A stretch of DNA of 64,000 nucleotides. Origin: Nemertoderma westbladi (Eukaryota > Xenacoelomorpha > Nemertodermatida > Nemertodermatidae). The notes below the pieces were generated by a model, which was not told the DNA's origin, did no database searches, and saw only the letters and a program-made list of their open reading frames with translations. Shown here piece after piece: positions 30,956-39,301 of the stretch. The stretch is from positions 167,186-231,185 of the forward strand of contig JAUCBJ010007028.1 in the NCBI GenBank assembly GCA_032718475.1. The letters run 5' to 3'. How positions within the stretch are numbered: the stretch's first letter is position 1; each line of letters opens with the position of its first letter. The position numbers were made by a program, and so were the translations under genes.

Positions 30956-32827
30956 TCATCCCAATCGAGCTCCTGTGGTCGCTTCCGCCAACTCCTCCTT
31001 CTGCAGTTGCACTCGCGCTTTTTTCGACGCCCCCTGCGCCTTGCGCTGCAACCTCTGCGCTTCTATAATAGAGTGATAGTGGTCGTCCTTGACTTGACGC
31101 TTGTCTTGGACCTCTCCTCCTGGTTCTTTCCGCAAGCCTTGAGCTCCAGCGGTCGTCGCTGTGGTTGCTGCGATCCTCTGTTCCTGTATCCTCTCAGCGG
31201 TCAATGACCCCACTGGCACATAAGTCAACAAGAATTCGTTGCGGTATTGAATAGCCGCCATCCTCCAATTGCCTCTCGCGCGTACCACCTTTCTAGTCTC
31301 CGAAAATACACCCTTTGTGATTCGATCGCAAATAGCAACGAAGTTCCAAGTGTACTTCTTATCCATATTTAGTTGTCTAAAGTATTCCCGGACTACGATA
31401 ACACCAGTGTTTTGTGGAAGGTCTTGAGCAGTTAGGATGAGCTCCTGATATTGTGGTAACGACTGTAGATATGGCTCGTACGCAACATGTGATGGGTCTA
31501 CCGCCCAAAATCCATATCCCGCTTTAAATGGTAACCAACGCATCTGCGCTTGAATATGGTAGTCGGCCACACTCTCCCACTTATCTAACATCTCCCGAAG
31601 TAGGTTAGCGCTATGGTTTTGGAAGGAATCATCTCGCAGCTGACATCTCGCGCTACGATGTCCCTTTACTCCACAATATCCGCATTGAGAAATGAAGACG
31701 GTGCACGTGTGAAAAGAATGGTCGGTCTCATTACACCAACGGCAGACCTTATGCGCCGCCTCTACTACTGCGTCGCACGACTTTTGATTGTGCCTTGTGC
31801 TGCCGCACAACTTACACCTACGCGCTTGTGGAAACCAGGCCCTCTCGTATATGAGGTCTCCAATCGGTTTCGCACTTCCTTCTTTCCCAATGTCTAATAC
31901 GATGTCGTCCTCTCCGGTCAGCGGAACAAAGTAAACATCCTCGCCCTTGTCCTCTATCTCCAATATTTCCTCCCGCGTTCGTTTCGGATATGTCTTCTCC
32001 ACCGGAAGATCTACTCCGAACACCTCTACTAACGTCTCCGGCCAACCCTCCTTAACGGGTCTATCAGCCTCCGAGTGGAAGGGAGTACCAAACCCGCGGG
32101 TTTGATTCCCAAACCACTTCTCCAAAGCCTCTGGCGTCGGATACTCCATCGACGGTCGGTCTCCCAAATCTCCGATGTTCTGTCGATATACTCCTTCGAA
32201 TATCGCTAATCCTCTCCTAACCATCAACGTATTCTCTAACGATTGGTTGAAGAACGGGGTTAAGAAACGCTTCATCACGTCGGATTGGATTCCCCCTTTC
32301 GAGCGAACGTATTGATCTCCTCCGAATACCAATGGATGACGCTTCAAAACTCGCGCAACAATATCCGCTAATAAACAAGTTACCATGTTCGACTCAAGCA
32401 CCAAATAATATTGTAGTGACGCACGGGGTGGCACGCAAATGTTCCAATACACTAACGCTTGCCGCTTGAAGTGGGATTTGAACTCCGCTCCCGGCGGCGT
32501 GTTGTATTCGACATACGCCTCCTCGTATTTCTTCTGCGTCTTTATCTTAAAGTCCCAATTATACAACAAATATGCTATAAAGCCCATACCAGTCTTGGCA
32601 GAGTTGGGATACTCCCTATAAATTCCCATATCCTGTGCCCATAGCAACAATAGCATGGTGTCGACAAATGGTCTCGGCAATCTATCTTCCAAGTCAGTCA
32701 TGGCGTTGAAGTCACTCTCCAAATCGCTCTGGACTCCCGATCCCACCTTGACGTAATCTTGGTTGAGAATAGCCTCTCTAACCTTCTTGGGTAACGCTCC
32801 GCTCCGTGCATACCTCCTCGCCTGCAT
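30956..32827 (-). CDS. Accessory gene Y of the inner element: triple CCHC zinc-knuckle protein
   Basis: An uninterrupted frame of 623 codons. The N-terminal ~215 residues form a conserved domain shared with the outer Y (WDFKIKT, RHPLVFG, RFLTPFFN, AIFEGVYRQN). A variable linker contains palindrome 2. Three perfect C-x2-C-x4-H-x4-C knuckles follow at residues ~336-395 (CKLCGSTRHNQKSC, CRWCNETDHSFHTC, CGYCGVKGHRSARC). The C-terminus is basic and Gln-rich. No signal peptide or transmembrane segment. It overlaps the end of gene X by about 130 bases. The first codon is TTG-like or internal, so the true start is unclear. By position it replaces an env gene; by content it looks like a second nucleocapsid-type RNA-binding protein. 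Confidence 0.72.
   Translation of the reverse strand: MQARRYARSGALPKKVREAILNQDYVKVGSGVQSDLESDFNAMTDLEDRLPRPFVDTMLLLLWAQDMGIYREYPNSAKTGMGFIAYLLYNWDFKIKTQKKYEEAYVEYNTPPGAEFKSHFKRQALVYWNICVPPRASLQYYLVLESNMVTCLLADIVARVLKRHPLVFGGDQYVRSKGGIQSDVMKRFLTPFFNQSLENTLMVRRGLAIFEGVYRQNIGDLGDRPSMEYPTPEALEKWFGNQTRGFGTPFHSEADRPVKEGWPETLVEVFGVDLPVEKTYPKRTREEILEIEDKGEDVYFVPLTGEDDIVLDIGKEGSAKPIGDLIYERAWFPQARRCKLCGSTRHNQKSCDAVVEAAHKVCRWCNETDHSFHTCTVFISQCGYCGVKGHRSARCQLRDDSFQNHSANLLREMLDKWESVADYHIQAQMRWLPFKAGYGFWAVDPSHVAYEPYLQSLPQYQELILTAQDLPQNTGVIVVREYFRQLNMDKKYTWNFVAICDRITKGVFSETRKVVRARGNWRMAAIQYRNEFLLTYVPVGSLTAERIQEQRIAATTATTAGAQGLRKEPGGEVQDKRQVKDDHYHSIIEAQRLQRKAQGASKKARVQLQKEELAEATTGARLG
32089..32104. repeat. 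Dispersed palindrome 2 (perfect CAAACCCGCGGGTTTG)
   Basis: Inside gene Y, read as NQTRGFGTP in a linker that the outer Y lacks. Confidence 0.9.
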
Positions 32828-33595
32828 ACCTCCAAAATCTGCTCCCTAGGATCCTTCCCCCTCCGATATTGTGTCGTTATGATCGGCTCCGGTCTCTCTC
32901 GATCCGCCCTCACGCGCATAAACACATGAGTCACACCATTGGCCGCACGAATTTGAATGCACTTGCTAGTCAAACATTCCTGATGGGACCCTCCTTCATT
33001 GTCATAGAACATCACTCTCCAATCCTGCAGTGATTCCTCCGTTTTCCTCCACTGACGCTGAATCTCGTCTGATGGGGTCCACATGCGCTCGATAGCCTTG
33101 TGGTCATCATATCGGGTGTAAGAACGCTTCCTCCTCAGCCACGTCTGGTCTACCTCCTTGTCGTCTGGGAATGTAGCCACCACAACCCATACTTTGATGT
33201 ACTTGTCCAACCATCCAAACAGTTTGCTCTCCTTCCCTGGAGCTCCAATCTTATCCAATGTGTCATAATCCGTGATCTGCATTGGGACATCACGCAAGAA
33301 CTTCGCACATAAAACTTCCCGTAGACAGTCAACGTTCCAATGATCCGCCATTCTTACCATCGGCAAGAATTTTATCGCTTCTCGCGACTCCGGATGATCT
33401 ACCAATATCGCAGGTTCGTTGCTGTCGGAATAATACACCGGTCGGGGTTGAGATACGACCTGTGGAACAAATCCGGTCACTCTCCTCGTCTCCTCTTGAT
33501 GTCTATCCGCGGTCTTTTTATACTCCGCTATCCGCTTCTCAAATAACTCTTTCGCCTTCGCCGCTCGCTCCTCCTGCGCAACGCGTCTATGTCGT
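32698..33595 (-). pseudogene. Accessory gene X of the inner element, C-terminal frame
   Basis: The open frame starts after a TAG near 33595 (HRRVAQEERAAKAKELFEKR, a helical stretch) and runs 300 codons. Its C-terminal domain has FYDNEGG, KCIQIRAANG and THVFMRVRAD, matching the outer X. It ends within the start of gene Y. It is separated from the N-terminal frame by a -1 shift near 33530-33595, inside the coiled-coil region; in the outer copy the two parts are in one frame, so here the shift is probably a mutation. Confidence 0.62.
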
Positions 33596-34265
33596 CCTGA
33601 TGCTCAGGCATGAGGCTTCTCACTCGGTGAGGCGAAGTAAACGCAGTCCAGGGACTCGAGAGCTCCAAACCCGCGGGTTTGGTACCTGAGTCCCGTGCCG
33701 CTTCACGCCGCGCCTCTAGATCCTTATAGGATCGGTACAGCGAAATGGCCGCTGCCGTCTCTATCAAACTGGGTGTCGAATAGGGTTTAATCTCCGTATA
33801 CGGATCTAATGTCGTAACGGTCGGCGTAATGGGTCTTGGAGGTCGCTTTCCGCTGAAGTCGATACTGATCATCGGGTTGCTCATCGGGTAACCTCCCTCG
33901 TTATATCTAAGGAACTGGTGAGCTGGACATCGCGTTAATATCGGTTCTGGATGTTGCTTGTCTAGTCGGTCGGGAATCGCCACGTCTTGTTTATTCATGC
34001 ATTCACCGCATTTGTAGAACAGCTTGTACATGCTGAAGATTTTCGGCGTCTCCTGATCCTCGCCTCGAGTCCTCCGGTACAGATGCATTCCGTCGAACTG
34101 ATCTCGGACTGCAGGTAGCGGCTCTTCGTGTCGTAAATACATATTCATATGGTACAGCCGTGCGAATTCCTCGTCCGGGTCTGCACTAATGCACTGTACG
34201 GTCCCCCAACGCTCTAATTCTTTCCCTCCGTAATTCCTTATCATAAGTGGGTTTGTATTTCCCAT
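33528..34265 (-). pseudogene. Accessory gene X of the inner element, N-terminal frame
   Basis: 245 codons from an ATG. Contains EFARLYHMNMYLRHEEPLPA (conserved in the outer X), a zinc site YKCGEC...TRCPAHQF (CxxC and CxxH about 24 residues apart), then PMISIDFSGKRPPRP...TLDP and an Ala/Arg-rich helical stretch. Palindrome 3 falls in a linker (SGTKPAGLEL). The frame ends in an arginine-rich run caused by the shift to the next frame. The upstream short ORF from 34395 overlaps in the 0 frame. Confidence 0.65.
33666..33681. repeat. Dispersed palindrome 3 (perfect CAAACCCGCGGGTTTG)
   Basis: Inside gene X, read as TKPAGL, a different frame from palindrome 2. Confidence 0.9.
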
Positions 34266-34395
34266 TTAGCTCCATCACCGACCGCCCATGGTAGTAAACG
34301 TTCGAATCTTTACATCCCGGTCGCGCAAATGGTAGCTCCGCCTCCTCTCTGGCAGTAAATCCTCTGCGCGGTTGCACTCTAATATCCTTCTCCAT
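34186..34395 (-). CDS. Short ORF at the head of the inner X/Y cassette
   Basis: 70 codons from an ATG (MEKDIRVQPRRGFTAREEAE...), basic and hydrophilic. It overlaps the next X frame by 80 bases in +1. The outer cassette has the same arrangement. Either a small separate protein or the true N-terminus of X read through a +1 shift. Function unknown. Confidence 0.4.
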   Translation of the reverse strand: MEKDIRVQPRRGFTAREEAELPFARPGCKDSNVYYHGRSVMELNGKYKPTYDKELRRERIRALGDRTVH

Positions 34396-34500
34396 TATGC
34401 CCGCGTATATACATATATATCCCAATAAGTGTTCCGTTACGTAACCAATTACACTGTGGGTAAATCAGTTAGATGTTGCCGAAAGACAGACCTCCCGAAC

Positions 34501-34523
34501 CCCCCCCCCCCCCCCCCCCCCCC
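34501..34523 (+). repeat. Homopolymer of 23 C
   Basis: Uninterrupted run between integrase and gene X; a G run in the element's sense strand. Confidence 0.95.
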
Positions 34524-34727
34524 GCTGCCTTCCAGCAGTTCAGGTTCCACTCTCTAGATCCCGTCTCTTCCTAACTAACTATCCTCTAACCTATTCCCAT
34601 GCATAGCGCAAAAACTTTGGAGATAAACTGGCCGTGACCAACTACTTTTTGATGCCCAAACTACTCCCATTATTCGTACTAAACTACAGTAGTTAGAAAG
34701 GACTATGGCCACAATACTCGACTATAC

Positions 34728-34743
34728 CAAACCCACAGGTTTG
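34728..34743. repeat. Dispersed palindrome 4 (CAAACC-CACA-GGTTTG)
   Basis: In the non-coding spacer upstream of gene X. Confidence 0.88.
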
Positions 34744-35111
34744 ATAATCGAATATCACACATCACTGCAAACTACTGAGTGGGGTCCATGTACGCCTCTG
34801 GTGCTACTAACCTTTAGCACCTTAGTTGTACTGTTGGCACCAATCTGTGGAAGTTGCTAAACTCAATTTACACTCCTACGTAATATAGCCGTCACCATCT
34901 AATTCTAAAACACGTCTATGTACAGCGTCTGGAATTGTCTTGGGTTCACTTCTAATTTTTTAAAATTTTAAATTTTCCAAAATTTTTTAAAATAAAATTT
35001 TGTTTTGATACCCACCAGACAAAACTCAACGCAAATCACCGCCAACCCGCTCCTATGCATTTCCTAGTATTTGCATACGAGGAATGCATACGAAGTGAGT
35101 TGCGTCTAACA

Positions 35112-35741
35112 CTAATTCTGTTTTGAGGCAGGAGACAAATTATAATCTCCCGTCTCGATGCGTGTCTCCTCTAATAACACGATATCCTGGACCGGTCGGT
35201 CCAAGGTGTGTAAACCATTAGTTTTACACTTCTTTGGGTGCGGACACTTGCACCTAATTTTCACCGTGACTGTGCGCATTATATTTTGCACGTCTGGGTG
35301 TGTATGCAAGATCACACCTGTCTCCCAATACTTTTTCTTGACAATCGGCTCGGTTATCAATACGTAATCTCCCCTTTGGAGACTCTGAACCGTTTTGTAC
35401 CACTTTGTTCTGGTGGATATGGTGGGAAGATAGTATTCCCGCCAATATTCCCAGAATGTGTACGCCACAAATTGAGTCATTTTCCAGCTTTTACGACTAT
35501 ATAGGTCGGCACTAATGGGTTCTGATGCCGGCACAAGAAACGCTGGATTCTGCATTAGCAAATGATTCGGCGTTAATGCAACACCGTCCGGTAACATAGC
35601 TATCGGCCTCGAGTTTAGTGTATGCTCGATTTCGATGAAAGCTGTGACCAGTTTGTCGTCGGTAAGTTGTTTGTTCACAGGCAACGTTTTTGCAATGGCC
35701 TGCTTTACAGAGCGAACCAAACGCTCCCAACTTCCTCCTCT
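35112..35741 (-). pseudogene. Inner BEL/Pao integrase C-terminal domain
   Basis: Reads LVRSVKQAIAK, LNSRPIAML, ALTPNHLLM, then the C-terminal domain REYYLPTISTRTKW, LQRGDYVLITEP and VILHTHPD, ending LDRPVQDIVLLE. It follows the core domain in the same frame across a TAG at 35742-35744. Complete at its C-terminus (TAA), with no fusion to gene X. Confidence 0.9.
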
Positions 35742-36629
35742 CTAAGGACTTTCTGGAGTATTAAATCTCCACTCTACTCTTTGCGGCAAAAGTGCTGCAG
35801 AAATTTCTTTATTCTGCGCCGCCCTATGAGCCGCGTTTAACTCGCTGTTCCCCCCGACAAAGTTTGTACCCTTATCGGAGTAGAACGCCTTTACTAGTCC
35901 TCTCCTGGCCATAAATCTCTTTAAGGCCAGGAGCAGAGATTTGGTCGACATGTCTGCCACACGCTCAATGTGTATGGCTCTACTACCCATGCATGTCAGT
36001 AGCAGACCCCATCGCTTGTGGGTCAGCCGTCCACTATTTGCCTCAATCGGACCAAAACAATCCACCCCCGTGTTCGTAAAGGGTGGGTCATATGCCTGCA
36101 CTCTCACTTCCGGGAGTTCAGCCATCTCCTGTTCCAATACTCTGGCGTTCACTCTCTTGCAAACCAGACAGGCGTCGTACATAGTGCCGACTGCCCTGCT
36201 TGGCTGCAATAGAATGAATCGCTGCCTCGCTGCCGACAAACAGTGTAACTTTCCCGCATGATGCAACCTCTTGTGTATATCCCATAGAATCGCTCTTTGC
36301 AATTCTATTGGGTGACTAGGGATTATCACTGGGAACCGAAACTGTGAGTTTATGTCAACAGTCTGGATTCTCGATCTATGACAAATCAAACCCTTATGGA
36401 TTAATGGACTCCATTTTCTAAGGGGTTTATAGAGAACTGGTCGTTGAGCCGATAATAGATGGAATTCTTTGGGGAAGGCACATATTTTATAATGCTTCAA
36501 ATGCTTTAATTCCGCTTGATCAATCTCATCCTCTGTCAGAGGTTGTTTCAATTTCTGAATTCTCTCACTATTAGTGCTCGTTTGTTCTCCCAAATGTTTC
36601 GAATGTTTCAAACAAAGGTACAAAATGTA
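35742..36629 (-). pseudogene. Inner BEL/Pao integrase, zinc-binding and catalytic core
   Basis: An HHCC zinc domain (HKRLHHAGKLH...CLVCKRV) precedes the DDE core: YDPPFTNTGVDCFGPI (first Asp), AIHIERVADMST, and YSDKGTNFVGGNSEL (second Asp). In-frame stops bound it on both sides (TGA at 36630 upstream, TAG at 35742 downstream) with no other break. Confidence 0.9.
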
Positions 36630-37211
36630 TCAGCTTAACCACGCAGTTCTTTTACAAATTGTCAGCCAAGAGGCAGACAAATTTAGTAATTTGTCATAAA
36701 TACTGCATGACTCTAAAGCCAGCGACGGTTGTCCGCTAACTAATGGAAGTTTCGAATCCAAACCCACAGGTTTGGAAACCAAAGGATCCATTATGTCGGT
36801 CATTTTCTGTCCGTCACTTACCAACTGTGACCCTGGTGTACTCTGTAAGGGTGGTTTTATGTCATAACTTACCCTTCCGGACCTAGTAGTCACATAAGTC
36901 TGTTGGTCTGACAGGTCTCCGGGCCGCTCCAATGACTCTTCAGGCCGCTCCAATGACTCTTCAGGCCGCTCCAATGACTTAAGTTTGGCTTTAGACTTCG
37001 ACTTAGAGACTTTATCCACCTTGACTTCTGCATCTTCAGGCATCGGATTGGTCACTATCTTTAGTTGCTTTGGCCAATGTTCCTGTGTCCTCGTTAGAAA
37101 ATCAGGTCCATGCAACCAAAACTCCTGCGACTCTTCCTGACAGAATTCCGCCGGCATTGCACCTCTCGAAGTTATGTTGGCCGGGTTTAACACTCCCGGA
37201 CAATGTCTCCA
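36630..37211 (-). pseudogene. Inner pol linker between RNase H and integrase
   Basis: Starts with the conserved LNPANITSRGAM of BEL/Pao RNase H ends. It then has a variable Lys/Ser/Glu-rich linker with three SLERPEE repeats and palindrome 5 (SKPVGLDS). Same frame as the preceding and following ORFs, cut by TAA (37212) and TGA (36630). Confidence 0.8.
36759..36774. repeat. Dispersed palindrome 5 (CAAACC-CACA-GGTTTG)
   Basis: In the pol linker, read as SKPVGL. Confidence 0.88.
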
Positions 37212-38240
37212 TTATTCCTTCGTCAAAAAGTCGACGATCTGAGCGCGTCTGTTGGCCACAAATGTCTTTAGTGCAATATTGTCAGCCGCAATGTATACTA
37301 ACACTAAGGATGCGTCCGTCCAATAGAATAAGGTCAATGTCGTGTCTAACTCCTCAGTTATCTGCTTACTTACCTCGACTGAAACCACAGCCGCCTGTAA
37401 CTCTGCACGAGGGACAGTCATGTATTTGACCAGCATTGTCTTTGATCTAGAAGTCACAAAGGCCGTCTCAAATTTATCCTGACTCACCTCTCGGCGAAGG
37501 TAGGCTACCATACCAAAGCCGGTGTCACTTGCGTCACTAAATAGGTGGAGTTTGAGATCAGCTGGGAATAGCAGCTGATTCGGAAAGTAGGAACGGGGTA
37601 CATCTATATTTTTCAATAGATGTAACTCGGCTTCCCACTCCCGCCACTGCTTTGCATGTATAGGAGATATTGGTTCGTCCCACTCTATGTCGGACAACCA
37701 AATTTTCCTCATGCACGCTCGTGCCTGTAATATTACCGGACTGATAAAGTTCATCGGGTCAAATAGTCTACTTAATGTCGATAAGCAGATTCTCTTAGTC
37801 AAAATTTTGTCTGGGCTACTGGGCTCAAATCTAACTCTTACCTGGAACTTATCTGAGTTCGGATTCCAAGCGAGTCCCAGTACTCGCGCCATGGGAATTG
37901 GTTCTACCCCCAATTCTATGTCTCCGCTCCCGCGATCCTTCACCGGGAACGACTCTAATAGGGCCTCCGAGTTCGTAGTGAACTTGGTCAGAGGAAATCC
38001 CCCTGTAGCCAAGCACTCCTGTAGGCCGTGAGCCACTTCTATGGCTTGTTCCGCCGTGTCCTTGGACACCAATCCGTCGTCCATATAGAAGTTTCTCAAG
38101 ATGGACTCGATTACTTCTACTGGATACTTACCAATCTGGGCTGTTGCCGTTTTCTTTAAAACAAACAGCGTGCCATTCGGACTATCGCGGGCGCCAAATA
38201 TCCTAACGTACATCTGGTATGTAACCACTGGGCGGATAAG
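37212..38240 (-). pseudogene. Inner BEL/Pao RT palm and RNase H
   Basis: Begins YVRIFGARDSPNGTLFVLKK, then the catalytic NFYMDDGLVS box (near 38085), KFTTNSEALLES, VLGLAWNPNSDKF, LSRLFDPMNFISPVIL and the RNase H domain (LHLFSDASDTGFGMV, YMTVPRAELQAAV, FYWTDASLVLVYI). The catalytic Asp pair is intact. The frame is shifted by one base from the upstream RT part near 38200 and closes with TAA in place of a sense codon. Confidence 0.92.
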
Positions 38241-39301
38241 TCTTCATTCTCATACCAGAGAAAGCGAAGGCTATCCTGGTCTGCCTTACAAGCTCTTACC
38301 TGGTGGAACATCGCCTCGATGTCACAAGTAAATGCAAATCGCCGCTGTCTAAAACGTAACAGTATTCCAATCAAGTTATTTAGGTTGGGACCATCCATCA
38401 ACTCTGAATTCAGGGACATGCCTCTATAGACTGCTGCGCAGTCGTTGACTACTCGGACTTTGTCTGGTTTGTCAGGGTGAGTCACATAGTGGTGTGGAAG
38501 GTAATAAGTCTGGTCTGTCACTAAGTCAGGGTCCTCTACCTTCCCAGCAAATCCCTTAGCGAAATAGTTGTTGATCTGGGCGCAATATTTCTCCCTAATG
38601 TCCGGATTCTTTATCAACCGAGCCCTTACTCTGTTCAATCTTTTCAAGGCTAAGCTGTAGTTGTTCTCCAACTTAGGTGGTTGTCGACGCCACAACATTC
38701 CAACTTCAAAATGTCCAGTCGGTAGTAGACGTATGGTATCTTCCATCATCTCCAGCGACCGCTTCTCATCAGTAGACATGGCTAGGTCATATCCACCGGG
38801 TTCCATTGCGTCCCTATCCAGCCATTCGACGGTTCTGGCTCCTGTCTCGAGGTCCTGGCATATCAATTCCCTCTGTAACTCCTCCTCACTGTATTGGAAA
38901 ATGTCTAGGTCTCGATATTTAGCCACTTGACCCTCCACTATGTCGGTATAAGTCAAAACGTTAGTCAGATAAGTAGCGTGGGCCGCTGAACCAGACCCAC
39001 GGGTCTGATAACAGTAGTCCTCGGGTTCACTATCTGTCCGGTCGTTGTGAAGTGGTTCCGACAACCTAACATTATCGGGAATCAACTCCTCGTCCGACTC
39101 GCTAAAGTCACTATAGTGGTCAATACAGGTTCTCCTAAACTCGTCTATATCTGGTGGTTCTACTAACGGTGGTTGAGTTATAGGCTGTAATTCATCGTAT
39201 CTCTCCATTGGCTTGTCGCCACCTGTAAACTCATAAGACATGGGTACTCTTGTATACCAACCTAGTATGGTCGGTCCTATGGGCATGTGGTCCATTGACA
39301 T
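38156..39301 (-). pseudogene. Inner BEL/Pao RT, N-terminal part
   Basis: Reads a variable linker (with palindrome 6, YQTRGSGS), then NYSLALKRLNRVRARL, YYLPHHYVTHPDKPDKVRVV, LNSELMDGPNLNNLIGILLR, FTCDIEAMFHQV (first catalytic Asp) and SLRFLWYENEDL, after which the frame breaks. It overlaps the end of the gag/protease ORF. Confidence 0.92.
38992..39007. repeat. Dispersed palindrome 6 (CAGACC-CACG-GGTCTG)
   Basis: Both arms changed relative to the consensus (A to G, T to C), so the pairing is kept: a compensatory double change. Confidence 0.88.

Larger units (their letters stand above)
34396..35111. other. Spacer between inner integrase and cassette
   Basis: No gene. Contains a run of 23 C (34501-34523), palindrome 4 and an AT-rich TTTTAAAATTTT-type patch near 34958-35005. 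A subgenomic or spliced RNA start for X/Y would have to arise in or before this spacer, but no clear promoter or acceptor is evident. Confidence 0.5.

Noticed and set aside
30956-34395. X/Y as an envelope gene
   Set aside because: No signal peptide, transmembrane segment or fusion-peptide-like stretch; instead multiple CCHC zinc knuckles and coiled coils.
35742-37214. Alternative genetic code or stop reassignment to explain inner pol stops
   Set aside because: All three stop codons occur within conserved motifs, and other ORFs end normally with the same codons.
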